Below, in pieces: positions 1-9,844 of a DNA stretch of 64,000 nt (positions are counted from its first letter, which is position 1; every line of letters starts with the position of its first letter). The stretch is taken from positions 1 through 64,000 of the forward strand of contig JAWVFH010000031.1 of NCBI GenBank assembly GCA_033856255.1. The letters are read 5' to 3'. Below the pieces are notes generated by a model. The model did not search any database. It was not told where the DNA came from and saw only the letters and a list, made by a program, of their open reading frames with translations. Origin of the DNA: WHSW01 sp033856255 (GTDB lineage Bacteria; Actinomycetota; Thermoleophilia; Solirubrobacterales; 70-9). The position numbers and the translations under genes were made by a program.

Positions 1-2
1 CG

Positions 3-2885
3 CGCGCCGGCACTACGCCGGCGCGCGCGAGACTTGCTGCGCTGACGGCCGCGCTCTGCGCCGCAGCGCTGATCGCGCCTGCGAGCGCCGGGGCCCACCC
101 GGCGCTGCTGCAGGCTTCACCCACCGCCGGCCTGGTGGCGCCGCAGGCGCCGCGGGCGATCGAGCTGTCGCTCTCGGAGGCCGCGGTCCCCTCGGGCTCG
201 CGGATCGAGCTCTCCGAGCTCGCCGGCGACCCGGTGCCGCTCGGCGAACCGCGCGCGCGCAGCGGCGGCACGACGCTCTCGGCGGCGCCGGACCATGTGC
301 TCGACCCCGGCGTCTACGAGGTCCGCTGGTCGGCCCTCGGCGCGGACGGCCACACCGTCGGCGGCCGCTTCGCCTTCGGCGTCGCCGGCAAGCACGGCGA
401 GGACCCGCCGGGCGTCCAGGCCCTGGTCGCCTACGGCTCGCGCGGCGGCCCCGGCGAGCAGACCGCCGCGGGCGAGGGAGCGTTCTCGGTCATCGCCCGC
501 TGGCTCGGGATCGCCGCGGCGGCCTTCCTGCTCGGCGGCTGGGCGCTGCTGGCGCGCCTGGAGCGCGCCGGCCGCGGCGGCGCTCCGGGGCTCGGCGAGG
601 ATGAGATCGGCGCTGGGCGCGAGCGCTGGCGCACGCTGACGCCGCCGGTCTGGGCGCTGCTCCTGCTCGCCTCCTCGGGCTCTGCCCTCAGCGCCGCCTG
701 GGCCGGGGCGGGCTCGCAGCTCGACCTCGGCACGCTGCTCGATTCGGCCAGCGGCCGCGGGATCGCGATCCAGTTCGGGCTCCTCGTCCTGATCACGCCG
801 GCGCTGGTCGTGCTCGGCCGCCGCCCGGCCGCGCGGGATCTGGCGCTCGCCGCCGGCGGTGCCGTCGTCCTCGTCTCCGACGCGCTCGTCGGCCACGTGC
901 AGACGGTCGGCGACGGCAAGGGCCTCGCCGCCTTCGCGGCGGTTCTGCACTCGTGCTCGGCCGGGATCTGGTTCGGCGGCCTGCTGGCGCTGATCGCCGT
1001 CACCCGTCGGGCGGCCCCCGGCCCCAGACCCGCCCTTGCGGCCTCGGCGCGTGCCTTCGCACCGGTCGCGGCCGCGGCGCTGGCGGTCTCCGTGATCACC
1101 GGCGTGGTCGCCGCGCTGCGCGAGCTCGACGACGTCTACTTCCTGCGCTGGTCGGGCTACGGCAACCTGGTGATCGTCAAGGCGGGCCTGGTCGCGGTCG
1201 CGGCCGCGATCGGGGGGTTCGTCGCCCTGCGCGCTCGCCGCGGCGCCGAGCCGCGCGGGCGGCCGCTCGCCCTCGAGGCCGGGGTGCTGGCGCTCGTCGT
1301 CATCGCCGCGGCGGCGCTCTCCGGGCTCGTGCCCGGCCGCGGCCAGGCGCTACCCGCCGAGCGCGGCAACCTCCTGCCCGGACCGGCGCTGGCGAGCGCG
1401 ATCGTCGACGGCGGGCCGGTGCGGGTGACGCTGGCGCCGGCGCGCGCCGGAGCGAACGTGATCAGCGCCGTGCAGGAGCCCGCTCCGGGACGGCAGACGG
1501 TGCGCGAGCCCAGCGCGGTGCGGGCTCGGCTGACCTGCGAATGCACGAGCTCGCCGATCGAGGCGACGCTCGATCGTGGCTCGGGCGGCGCCTGGAGCGC
1601 CGATGTCGAGCTGCCCGCTGACGGGACCTGGTTCGCTCGCGTCCAGCTCGACGACAGCCAGGCATCGGCGGTGGCGTTGCCGGTGGGCGTGCCCAGCGCC
1701 CCGGGGCCGGCGCCGCTGAAGGTGCTCGCGATCGCGGACCTGAGCGGCCGCGACGCGGCCGAGTGCCGCTCGCACCTGCTCGGCGTCGAGCTCGCGGTCG
1801 GCCGGCTGAACGCCCTCGGCGGCGTCGACGGAGGCCGCAAGGTCGTCCTCGACGCCCTCGACTCCGGCGGCTCGGCGACCCGCGCCGCCGAGCTCGCCCG
1901 GGCGGAGCTCGACCAGGGCGGGGTGCTGGCGATGGTCGGCGCCTGCGGCGAGGGGGCGGCGACCGCCGTCACCGCCGCCTCCGACGCGGGCGTGCCGTCG
2001 ATCGTCGCCGATCCCTCGGTCGCCCAGGTATCCGCCCCCGGCGTCTTCCGCCTCGCCGGGGACCCCTACGCCGAGGGCTACGCGCAGGCTCAGTACATCG
2101 AGCAGGTCGCCGCCGCCTCGGCCGAGTCGGACGTTGTCCGGGCGGTGCGGACCGGGACGCCGTCCAACGGCCGGCTGCTCGAGGGCCTGCGCGCCGGGCT
2201 CGCCGACACCGAGCTGAAGCTGGAGCCGATTCCCGAGCGGGCGATCTCCAGCGGCCCGGGCCCGCTGGCGGCCACGCTCGACCGCTCGGCGGCCGCGGCC
2301 GTCGTGCTCGACGGCGACCCCGACCGGCTCGCCTCCGACCTGCGGGGCCTGGGTGCGGAGCGGCTCGACTTCGCGACCGCGCCGGTGATCGCGGACTCGT
2401 CGGTCTTCTCCGAGCAGCTGGTGCGCCGCAGCGGCGCGATCGGGCGGATCGGCGCCCTCCAGGGGGCGACCGAGGTGGCGCCCGACAGCGCGATCGCGGC
2501 GACCTACGCCCGCGCCGTCCCGGCGCTGTATCCGGGCGAGCTGCCGACGCTCGACGGCCTGCGCGGCTACGTCGCCGGCCTCGCGCTCGCCGACGGCCTC
2601 GCGGACGGGGTCGAGCCGGACAGCGTCATCGCCCGCCTCGTCCAACCGGCGCCGTTCGCCGACGCGCTGCTGGCGCCGTGGCGAAGCGACGCCCCCGCCG
2701 CCGGGTCGTCGCGCTTCGAGTTCCTGAAGGCGAACTTCCTTCCCCCGACGCTGATTCCGACCTCCGCCGGCGGCGAGTCGCAGAGCGGCGACTACTTCAC
2801 CGACGGAACCTGGAGCCGCGTCAACGCCGATCCCCTCGGGCCGCCGTTCGAGCAGCCCGTGCCCCCGCTCGCGGACACGAGCTGA
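3..2885 (+). CDS. CopC-CopD-like copper protein fused to a periplasmic ligand-binding domain (5' partial)
   Basis: The frame is open from the window edge, so the true start lies upstream. Counting from base 3, a signal-like Ala/Leu stretch ends near residue 31. It is followed by a CopC fold whose mature chain would begin with His32, and a DGH motif at about 115-117 supplies the second half of a CopC Cu(II) site. About eight hydrophobic segments between residues 160 and 447 match CopD. A short beta-rich linker follows. From about 569 to the end lies a type I periplasmic-binding domain of the Leu/Ile/Val-binding or ANF-receptor kind. CopC-CopD (YcnJ-like) fusions are known; the added ligand-binding domain is unusual. 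The stop is 2 nt before the first YrbE gene, so it is probably the start of the Mce operon. A role in copper handling or in sensing a Mce substrate is inference. Confidence 0.85.
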   Translation, partial: RAGTTPARARLAALTAALCAAALIAPASAGAHPALLQASPTAGLVAPQAPRAIELSLSEAAVPSGSRIELSELAGDPVPLGEPRARSGGTTLSAAPDHVLDPGVYEVRWSALGADGHTVGGRFAFGVAGKHGEDPPGVQALVAYGSRGGPGEQTAAGEGAFSVIARWLGIAAAAFLLGGWALLARLERAGRGGAPGLGEDEIGAGRERWRTLTPPVWALLLLASSGSALSAAWAGAGSQLDLGTLLDSASGRGIAIQFGLLVLITPALVVLGRRPAARDLALAAGGAVVLVSDALVGHVQTVGDGKGLAAFAAVLHSCSAGIWFGGLLALIAVTRRAAPGPRPALAASARAFAPVAAAALAVSVITGVVAALRELDDVYFLRWSGYGNLVIVKAGLVAVAAAIGGFVALRARRGAEPRGRPLALEAGVLALVVIAAAALSGLVPGRGQALPAERGNLLPGPALASAIVDGGPVRVTLAPARAGANVISAVQEPAPGRQTVREPSAVRARLTCECTSSPIEATLDRGSGGAWSADVELPADGTWFARVQLDDSQASAVALPVGVPSAPGPAPLKVLAIADLSGRDAAECRSHLLGVELAVGRLNALGGVDGGRKVVLDALDSGGSATRAAELARAELDQGGVLAMVGACGEGAATAVTAASDAGVPSIVADPSVAQVSAPGVFRLAGDPYAEGYAQAQYIEQVAAASAESDVVRAVRTGTPSNGRLLEGLRAGLADTELKLEPIPERAISSGPGPLAATLDRSAAAAVVLDGDPDRLASDLRGLGAERLDFATAPVIADSSVFSEQLVRRSGAIGRIGALQGATEVAPDSAIAATYARAVPALYPGELPTLDGLRGYVAGLALADGLADGVEPDSVIARLVQPAPFADALLAPWRSDAPAAGSSRFEFLKANFLPPTLIPTSAGGESQSGDYFTDGTWSRVNADPLGPPFEQPVPPLADTS

Positions 2886-2887
2886 TC

Positions 2888-3793
2888 ATGGAGGGGCTGG
2901 GGTTCGAGGCGACGGGGGAGACCGGACTCGCGACGACCGCGCCTCCCTGGCGGTCGGGCGGGCGCGCTCGTGGCTCGGACCGGCCTGACGGGCGCGCCCG
3001 CCGGACTCGCCGGCGGCGCCCGCGCGAGCGGATCGAGCAGCTCGGCGGGATGGCCGCGCTCGCCGGGCGCACGCTGATCGCCGCGGCGCGTCCGCCGTTC
3101 GCGTGGCGGGGCCAGTTCGTGATCCAGTGCATCTTCGTCCTTCGCGTCTCGGCGATCCCGATCGCGCTCGCGCTCGCCGCCTGGGGCTTCTCCGGGCCGG
3201 GCCTGCAGGCGGGCAACTTCCTCGCCACGCTCGGCGGCATCGACCGCTCCGGCGGCTTCATGGTCGTCGCGATCGTGCGCGAGTTCGGCACCTTCGTCAC
3301 CGCGACGATCGTCGCCGGGATCGCCGGCACGACGATCACCGCCGAGCTCGGGACGCGCAAGTTCCGCGAGGAGCTCGACGCGCTCGCGGTGATGGGCGTC
3401 GAGCCGATCACCTATCTCGTCGTCCCGCGGGTGCTGTCGCTGACGGCGATGCTGGTCGTCCTCGATCTGCTCGCCCTCGTCTTCGGCGTCGCCGGCGGCT
3501 ACGTCGCCGCGGTCGTCGTGCTCGGCGACACGAGCGGTGCGTTCCTGCACAGCTTCTTCGCCAACACCACCGTCCTCGACCTGGTCGCGGCGGTGATCAA
3601 GATGGCCGTCTTCGGCTTCCTGATCGGCGTCATCTGCTGCTACAAGGGGCTCGCGGCGAGCGGCGGGGCGGCGGGGGTCGGCCGCGCTGTGAACGAGGCC
3701 GTGGTCGCTTCGCTGGTCGCGATCTTCACCGTCAACCTCGTCTACACCCAGTACTTCCTCGCCGCCTACCCCGAGGTCAATGTCCTCCGGTGA
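2888..3793 (+). CDS. YrbE/MlaE-family ABC permease, first of pair
   Basis: This 301-residue integral membrane protein is the permease half of an Mce lipid or sterol transport system. It has an Arg-rich cytoplasmic N-terminus of about 55 residues and then the MlaE domain with about five membrane segments. The family signature EELDALAVMGVEP, which contacts the ATPase, is present near residue 162. ATG 2888 was chosen because it lies 2 nt after the preceding stop; an internal Met near 3050 would remove the unusual basic extension. The stop overlaps the GTG of the next permease by 3 nt. No MceG/MlaF-type ATPase gene is present in the window, so the ATPase is probably encoded elsewhere, as in mycobacteria. 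Confidence 0.9.
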   Translation: MEGLGFEATGETGLATTAPPWRSGGRARGSDRPDGRARRTRRRRPRERIEQLGGMAALAGRTLIAAARPPFAWRGQFVIQCIFVLRVSAIPIALALAAWGFSGPGLQAGNFLATLGGIDRSGGFMVVAIVREFGTFVTATIVAGIAGTTITAELGTRKFREELDALAVMGVEPITYLVVPRVLSLTAMLVVLDLLALVFGVAGGYVAAVVVLGDTSGAFLHSFFANTTVLDLVAAVIKMAVFGFLIGVICCYKGLAASGGAAGVGRAVNEAVVASLVAIFTVNLVYTQYFLAAYPEVNVLR

Positions 3794-4623
3794 GCGGCGA
3801 GGTCAACACCCGCGCCGACATCGAGCGGCTGGAGGCGGAGGAGGCGGGCTCGGCGCCGCGCGGGCCGCTGGAGACGATCGGCGGGATCGCCGCGCTCGCC
3901 TGGCAGGCGCTGCGCGAGTTCCGCCACTGGCCGGCGTTCCTGAGCGAGGGCCTGCGCCAGGCGTCGCTGATCGCGACCGGCAGCGTGCTCGTGATCCTGG
4001 CGATCTCGTTCCTGGCCGGTGGCTCCTGCGGGCTCGAGTCGACTTCGCTGGCCCGAGCCTTCGGTACGAGGCCGATCGGCGCCGGCTTTTCCAGCTGGTG
4101 CACGCTGCGCGAGGTCGTCCCGTTCGTCTTCGGCTACATCCTCGCGGCCAAGGTCGGGTGCGGGATCGTCGCCGAGCTCGGGGCGATGCGCGTCAACGAG
4201 GAGGTCGACGCGCTCGAGGCGATGGGAGTCCGCCCGCTCGCCCACCTGGTCTGCTCGCGGCTGCTCGGGGCGGCGATCGTGCTCCCGTTCGCCTACCTGC
4301 TGGCGATCGGGAGCTCCTACCTGGCCGCCTACCTGATCTCGGCGAAGCGCTTCGGCGACGTCTCGCAGGGGACCTGGTCGCTGTTCTTCTACCTCTTCCA
4401 GGACCCCGTCGATCTCGTCTACTCGCTGGTCAAGGGCATGGTGATCAGCGTCTTCGTGATCACGACCGCGGTCTTCTTCGGCTACACCGTGCGCGGCGGG
4501 CCGGCCGAGGTCGGGGTTGCCACCGCCCGTTCGATGGCGGTCAACATCGTCGCCGTCACCGTGATCTCGATGGCGGGGACGCTCGTCTTCTGGGGAGCCA
4601 ACCCGCGGATCCCGTTCGGGTGA
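3790..4623 (+). CDS. YrbE/MlaE-family ABC permease, second of pair
   Basis: This 277-residue MlaE-domain permease is the partner of the gene before it. The GTG start at 3790 overlaps the preceding stop (GTGA), showing translational coupling. The EEVDALEAMGVRP signature is present about midway, and hydrophobic segments flank it. Actinobacterial mce loci normally carry two YrbE genes, thought to form the heterodimeric membrane core above which MCE proteins assemble. The gene ends 4 nt before the first MCE gene. Substrate cannot be inferred from the sequence. Confidence 0.92.
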   Translation: MSGEVNTRADIERLEAEEAGSAPRGPLETIGGIAALAWQALREFRHWPAFLSEGLRQASLIATGSVLVILAISFLAGGSCGLESTSLARAFGTRPIGAGFSSWCTLREVVPFVFGYILAAKVGCGIVAELGAMRVNEEVDALEAMGVRPLAHLVCSRLLGAAIVLPFAYLLAIGSSYLAAYLISAKRFGDVSQGTWSLFFYLFQDPVDLVYSLVKGMVISVFVITTAVFFGYTVRGGPAEVGVATARSMAVNIVAVTVISMAGTLVFWGANPRIPFG

Positions 4624-4627
4624 CGCG

Positions 4628-5899
4628 GTGGCTCTGCGCGAGACCTCCAACCGTGCGGCGACCGTGGTCGCAGCGCTCCTGCTCACGGCGCTTGCCGCCG
4701 TCTGGCTGGCGCGCTCGGGCTCTGACGGCTACGAGGTGACCGCGGTCTTCGACCAGGTCAACGGCCTGGTCGAGGGTGCGGACGTCACCGCCGCCGGCAC
4801 CGTCGTCGGCAGCGTCGAGCGGATCGCGCTCGGCGACGACGGCCTGCCGCTGGTGACCCTGCGGATCGACGGCAATTACCGGCTCGAGCGCGGGGCCACG
4901 GCCGAGATCCGCGAGGGCTCGGCCGCCGGGCAGGTGAACCGGACGGTTCAGGTCGAGCGCGGCGATGGCCCCGAGCTCGCCGACGGCGCGACGCTGGGCC
5001 TCGCCCGCACCGACCAGCCGGTCGAGGCGGACCAGGTGCTGTCGATGCTCGACCGGCCCACGCGGACGCAGGTGGAGAGCGCCCTCGCCAGCCTCGCCAA
5101 GGCGACCGGCGGCGAGGGGCAGGACCTGCGGGCGAGCCTCGCTCGCAGCACGGCGGCGATCGGCAACACCGCCAACCTGGCGGCTGAGATTGGCGCCGAC
5201 GGCGAGGCGCTGCGGACTGCGATCGACCGCGGCGGCGAGCTGGTGGCCGCCCTGGCCGGAAGCCGGGATCGCCTGACCGCGACCGCGGAGCGCCTGCGCT
5301 CGGCCCTCGGCGTCGCCGCCGCCCGCCAGACGGAGCTGCGCAGGATCGCGGAGCGCCTGCCGGCCGGGCTCACCGCCCCACGCCAGGCGCTCGAGCGCCT
5401 CGACGCCACGGTGCCGGTCCTGCGGGCGCTGGTCGCAGGCGCCGGGCCCGGGGTCGAGAAGCTGGTCGGCTTCAGCCGCGCGCTGCGCCCGGCCCTCGCC
5501 GAGGCGGCGCCCGCGCTGGATCAGGCGTCGGCGCTGGTCGGGGACGCTCCGCACCAGCTCGCGCGACTCGATCCGCTGCTCGCCGCGGCCCAGCCGACCC
5601 TCCGCACGCTCGACCCGGTGCTGCGCTCCTCCGGCCCGATCCTCGACGAGGCCAGGGTGCGGATGCCCGACTTCTTCTCCTTCTTCTCCAACTGGGCGGA
5701 CTTCACCTCGGTCTACGACGCCAACGGCCATGCCGCCCGCGTCGGGCTGGTCCTGCCGCCGGCGCCCGAGAACTCGATCGACGGATCCGACCCCGGCGCC
5801 GGGAACCTGATCGCCCCGTTCGTCCGCACGCCGGGTGTGCTCGAGGGCGAGCCGTGGCAGGACTACCAGGACTCGTTCCTGTTCGGGGCCGGGGAATGA
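4628..5899 (+). CDS. MCE-family lipid transport protein 1
   Basis: This 423-residue protein has one N-terminal membrane anchor (about residues 10-28), an MCE (MlaD) domain at about 35-115, and a long helical region with repeated leucine/alanine heptads. The C-terminal part carries a DFFSFFSNWADFTSVYD block typical of actinobacterial Mce proteins. MCE proteins form hexameric rings and tubes that carry hydrophobic cargo across the envelope. GTG 4628 follows the YrbE stop by 4 nt. It is the first of six consecutive MCE genes, matching a heterohexamer. Confidence 0.9.
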   Translation: MALRETSNRAATVVAALLLTALAAVWLARSGSDGYEVTAVFDQVNGLVEGADVTAAGTVVGSVERIALGDDGLPLVTLRIDGNYRLERGATAEIREGSAAGQVNRTVQVERGDGPELADGATLGLARTDQPVEADQVLSMLDRPTRTQVESALASLAKATGGEGQDLRASLARSTAAIGNTANLAAEIGADGEALRTAIDRGGELVAALAGSRDRLTATAERLRSALGVAAARQTELRRIAERLPAGLTAPRQALERLDATVPVLRALVAGAGPGVEKLVGFSRALRPALAEAAPALDQASALVGDAPHQLARLDPLLAAAQPTLRTLDPVLRSSGPILDEARVRMPDFFSFFSNWADFTSVYDANGHAARVGLVLPPAPENSIDGSDPGAGNLIAPFVRTPGVLEGEPWQDYQDSFLFGAGE

Positions 5900-7341
5900 G
5901 GGGGCGACGCCGCTCGCGGCTCGCCCGCCTCTCCGCCCCGGCGGCGGCCCTGCTGCTCGCCGGCGCGGCGGCCGTGTCCCTCGGGGTCAGCGGAGGTGAC
6001 GCCTCCGATCGGGTCGTGCGGGCCGAGTTCACCAACGCCCGCGGCCTGGTCGAAGGCAACGACGTCCGCGTCGGCGGGGCACCCGCCGGCACAGTCGAGA
6101 GCCTCGAGCTCACCCCGGGCGGAACGGCGATGGTGACGATGAGCCTCCACGACGGGATCGAGCCGCCGCGCGCCGACGCGACCGCCGCGATCCGGCCGGT
6201 CGACCTGATCGGCGACAACTACGTCGCCCTCGACCCGGGCACCGACCCGGCGCCGCTCAGCGGTCCGATCGCCACCGACCGGACGCTGAACGCCCCCCGC
6301 CTCGACGACCTCCTGCGCTCCTTCGACGAGCCCGAGCGCGAGGGGATCAAGGCGATCCTGGTCGAGGCGGGCGTGGCGCTCGATGGCCGCGGCGCGGACC
6401 TCAACCGGGCCGCGCTCGCCCTCCGCCCGGCGCTGCGGGCCGCCGACTCGGTCACCGCCGAACTCGGCTCGCAGGCCGCCGACCTGCGCCGCTTCGTCAG
6501 CGACGCGCAGGCGCTGACCGCGCAGGCGGCGAGCCGCGACGACGACCTCGGCCGCCTCGTCTCCGGCCTCGCCTCGACCCTGCGTGCGAGCGCCGACCAT
6601 TCGGCCGCGCTCGATGCCGCCCTCGCGGAGCTGCCGGGGAGCGTCGCCGACCTGCATCGGCTGGCGCCGCGGCTGACCGCCTTCGCCCAGGAGGCCCTGC
6701 CGCTGGCGCGCTCGCTCGAGCGCTCGGCGCCGGGGCTGGCGCGCGCGACGCAGAGCGCGGCGCCGTTCCTGAGCACCGCGGGCGAGACGATCGCCGCGCT
6801 CGACCCGGCGATCCAGCGCGGGACCGAGCTGCTCGACCGCGCCGATCCCACCCTGGCCGCCTTCGACGGCGCCTTCGAGCGGATCGCCGCTACCGCGCCC
6901 ACCTACCGGACGTTCCTCGACGCCCTGGTCCCGGCGGCGCCGGCGATCTCGAAGGGCTTCTTCGTCAACTTCCCCGACCAGGCCGCGGAGCCCGGCCGCC
7001 AGCCGTTCGACCGGTTCACCGATCCCCGCCGCCACTACTGGCGCGGGGCGGCCGTGTTCAGCTGCCAGTCGTTCGGCCTCCCGATCGAGCCCGGCTGCCT
7101 GGAGCGCTTCCTCGGCGGCGGCGACTCCGCGCGGGCTCGCGGGCACGGTGGCCGCGGAGCCGGCAGCGCGGACGCCGGCGATCAGACCGGCTCGGCGCCG
7201 CAGGGCGCCGGGTCGGCGCCGGGCGACGCCGCCGCTCCGGACACAGGCGGGGCCCCGACCCTGCCGTCGACGCCACAGCTTCCGGGCGGCGACCCGGCCC
7301 AGCCAATCGGCGACCTCCTCGACGCGCTGCTCGGCCCGTGA
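5896..7341 (+). CDS. MCE-family lipid transport protein 2
   Basis: This 481-residue protein begins at an ATG overlapping the previous stop (ATGA). A basic N-terminus precedes a membrane anchor (about 13-33), then an MCE domain (about 40-115, with a GNDVRVGGAPAG core). A long helical needle region follows, then a C-terminal tail of about 80 residues rich in Gly, Ala, Pro and Ser. That tail is low-complexity and probably disordered. The FSCQSFG and EPGC block near residue 395 provides two cysteines that could form a disulfide outside the membrane. It is the second of six Mce subunits. Confidence 0.9.
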   Translation: MRGRRRSRLARLSAPAAALLLAGAAAVSLGVSGGDASDRVVRAEFTNARGLVEGNDVRVGGAPAGTVESLELTPGGTAMVTMSLHDGIEPPRADATAAIRPVDLIGDNYVALDPGTDPAPLSGPIATDRTLNAPRLDDLLRSFDEPEREGIKAILVEAGVALDGRGADLNRAALALRPALRAADSVTAELGSQAADLRRFVSDAQALTAQAASRDDDLGRLVSGLASTLRASADHSAALDAALAELPGSVADLHRLAPRLTAFAQEALPLARSLERSAPGLARATQSAAPFLSTAGETIAALDPAIQRGTELLDRADPTLAAFDGAFERIAATAPTYRTFLDALVPAAPAISKGFFVNFPDQAAEPGRQPFDRFTDPRRHYWRGAAVFSCQSFGLPIEPGCLERFLGGGDSARARGHGGRGAGSADAGDQTGSAPQGAGSAPGDAAAPDTGGAPTLPSTPQLPGGDPAQPIGDLLDALLGP

Positions 7342-8558
7342 GGCGGAGTCGGACAGGTCACCTGGCGCTCGGCATCGTGGTGCTGTTGGTCGGCGCGCTC
7401 GCCGTGGTGATCTCGATCACCGCGATCAACGGGCTGCCGTTCAGCCACCCCTACCGGGTCGACGCGATCGTCCCCGGGTCGGGGCCGATCGTCCGCCCGG
7501 GAGACGAGGTCCGCGTCGCCGGCCGGCGGGTCGGGGAGGTGCGCGAGGTCGAGCCGGCTCCGGGCGGGCGCCGGGTGACGATGGAGCTCAGCGAGGGCGA
7601 GGTCGGCCCCGGGGCGACGGCGACCGTCCGCCTGCGCGGCCTTGCCGGCGCCGTCTTCGTCGAGCTCGACCCCGGCGACGCCGCTGCCGCCGATCCGGAC
7701 GGGGCCACGATCCCGCGCCCCGACACCGCCTCGGGGGTGCAGCTCACCGACGTGATCGAGGGATTCGACACCAACACGCGCACGGCGCTGCGGCGCGCCG
7801 CCACCGGCTACGGCGCCGGGATCGCCGGCCGGGGGCCGGAGCTGAACCGGGCGCTGGCGGACCTGCCGCCGGTGCTGGAGGGAGTGACGCCGCTGCTGCG
7901 GGCCCTCGATCCGAGGCCGGGGGCGCTCTCCGCCCTGGTCGCCGACGCCGGGACCGTGACGGGCGCGCTCGGCGCCGGCGCGCCCGCCCTGGCCGAGCTG
8001 ATCACCGCCTCGCGCGAGCTGTTCGAAGCGACCGCGAGCGAGCGCCGCGCGCTCGGCGACTCAATCGAGGCGGCGCCGGGCGCCCAGAGCGAGCTCGCGA
8101 AGCTGACCCCCCGCGCCGCCCCGCTGCTCGACGACCTGGTGACCACCAGCCGCCAGCTGACCCCCGCCGCGCAGGAGCTCGAGCGCGCGCTGCCGGCCGT
8201 CAACGGCGTCCTCGACCGCGGCCCCGAGCTCGGTGGCCTGGCCCGGCTGGCCGCCCAGGCCTCGCCGCTGCTCGACGCCGCCGACCCGCTGCCCGCCGCC
8301 TACGAACCCGCGGCGCTGACGCTGGCGCCGCTCGTCGACGCGGGCGAGCCTCTGGCCGAATACGCGGGCCGATACCGCGACGAGATCTTCAACGGGCCGT
8401 ACGGCTTCACCACCTGGGGCGGCTTTACCTACGAGCAGGGTGAGGCGAGCGGGGCGAAGGCGGTTCGCTTCGCGCCCGTGTTCACGTGCGCCCCGGGCCG
8501 CGACCCCTATCCGGCGCCCGGCGAGGCGGCGAACGATCGGCAGCCATGCAACGGCTGA
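7338..8558 (+). CDS. MCE-family lipid transport protein 3
   Basis: This 406-residue Mce subunit starts at GTG 7338, overlapping the previous TGA by 4 nt. It has a membrane anchor at about 8-30, an MCE domain at about 38-115 (core PGDEVRVAGRRVGEV), and a long alpha-helical region with leucine/alanine periodicity. The conserved terminal block includes IFNGPYGFTTWGGFTYEQG. The C-terminus has two cysteines (FTCAPG and QPCNG). Its end overlaps the next gene by 13 nt. As with its neighbours, a role in the Mce tube is inferred from family and context. Confidence 0.9.
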   Translation: MRRSRTGHLALGIVVLLVGALAVVISITAINGLPFSHPYRVDAIVPGSGPIVRPGDEVRVAGRRVGEVREVEPAPGGRRVTMELSEGEVGPGATATVRLRGLAGAVFVELDPGDAAAADPDGATIPRPDTASGVQLTDVIEGFDTNTRTALRRAATGYGAGIAGRGPELNRALADLPPVLEGVTPLLRALDPRPGALSALVADAGTVTGALGAGAPALAELITASRELFEATASERRALGDSIEAAPGAQSELAKLTPRAAPLLDDLVTTSRQLTPAAQELERALPAVNGVLDRGPELGGLARLAAQASPLLDAADPLPAAYEPAALTLAPLVDAGEPLAEYAGRYRDEIFNGPYGFTTWGGFTYEQGEASGAKAVRFAPVFTCAPGRDPYPAPGEAANDRQPCNG

Positions 8559-9844
8559 GCAGAAGAGCCCTCGGCGCGGCGATCCTCGCGACCGCGGTCG
8601 CCGCGGTGCTGATCGCCTACACCGGCCTCAATCCGTTCGACGGGCGCCAGACCGTGCGGGCCGAGTTCGCCGACGCCTCCGGGATCGGCGTTGTCGGCCA
8701 GGACGTGCGGATGGCCGGCGTGCCGGTCGGCGAGATCACCGGGGTCGAGCGCGACGGCGACGCGGCGCTGGTGACGATGAAGATCGACGGCGACGCCGGC
8801 AAGGTGGGCGCCGACGCGACGGCCGAGCTGCGGCCCAACCTCCCCTTCGAGGGCACCGCGCACGTCGAGCTGCGGCCCGGCAGCCCCGAGGCGGCGCCGC
8901 TCGGCGAGGCGACGATCGCCGTCGACCGCACCCGCTCGTACGTCCCCGTCGACGAGGCACTGCGGACCTTCGATTCCGATGTGCGGGAGGCGGTCCCGGC
9001 GATCGCCGCCGGATCCGCGGCGACGCTCGACGGGGCCGGGTCGGCGGGGCTGCGCCGCGCGCTGCGCGAATCGCCCGCTCTGCTCGACGACCTCGCTCCG
9101 GCGGCGGCCGCCGCCGGCGGATCGCACGGCACCGAGCTGGCCGGGGCGGTGCGCAACCTCGCCGCGACCAGCGACGAGCTGGCGGCCCGCAGCGACCGGC
9201 TGGCGCCGCTGCTGGATTCGGCCGACCGCACGCTGGCGGCGATCGAGCGCGACGGCAGCGCCCCGCTCGACAGCAACCTCGCCGAGTTGCCCGAGACGCT
9301 CGTTCGCCTCCGCGACGGCGGTGCCGCGCTGGAGACGCTGGTCGCCCGCCTCGACCCGCTTGCGCGGGAGCTCCAGCCCGGCCTCGACGCGCTCGCTCCG
9401 ACGCTCGCCGAGGCGACCCCGCTGCTGGCCCGCTCGGGGCCCGTGCTGGCGGCGACCACGCCGCTGATCGGCGACCTGCGCGCCGCCCTGCGCTCGGGCG
9501 CCGCCGGCGCTGAGCCCGCCCGCTCGGTGCTCGCCGCGCTCGACCCGACGCTCGAGGTGCTCGACCGCTCGCTGCTGCCGGCCCTGCATCGGAACACGGA
9601 CGAGCTCGGGATTCCGGCCTACGTCTCGTTCCTCAATCTGTTCGGCGGTGGCGGTGGCGCCTCGGCCCCGTTCCAGACCGGCGCCGAGACGACGCCGCTG
9701 ACCCCCGAGACAGGCCACTTCATGCGCTTCGGGTTGCGCTTCCTAACCGGCGCCGGGCTGCCGCTGCCGCCCTGCGCGCTGCTCGCCCGCGCCGACTCCT
9801 CGCTCGCAGCCCAGCTCTCCAAGGCCGGGGGGTGCACACCGTGA
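8546..9844 (+). CDS. MCE-family lipid transport protein 4
   Basis: This 432-residue Mce subunit begins at ATG 8546, inside the end of the previous gene. The anchor is at about 7-26 and the MCE domain at about 33-110, with core GQDVRMAGVPVGEI. A long helical segment follows, and a glycine run (FGGGGGA) near residue 370 breaks it before a short C-terminal cap with two cysteines (PPCALL and GGCTP). An earlier in-frame start would lie further inside the upstream gene and would add no recognisable domain, so it was not used. Confidence 0.9.
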   Translation: MQRLSRRALGAAILATAVAAVLIAYTGLNPFDGRQTVRAEFADASGIGVVGQDVRMAGVPVGEITGVERDGDAALVTMKIDGDAGKVGADATAELRPNLPFEGTAHVELRPGSPEAAPLGEATIAVDRTRSYVPVDEALRTFDSDVREAVPAIAAGSAATLDGAGSAGLRRALRESPALLDDLAPAAAAAGGSHGTELAGAVRNLAATSDELAARSDRLAPLLDSADRTLAAIERDGSAPLDSNLAELPETLVRLRDGGAALETLVARLDPLARELQPGLDALAPTLAEATPLLARSGPVLAATTPLIGDLRAALRSGAAGAEPARSVLAALDPTLEVLDRSLLPALHRNTDELGIPAYVSFLNLFGGGGGASAPFQTGAETTPLTPETGHFMRFGLRFLTGAGLPLPPCALLARADSSLAAQLSKAGGCTP

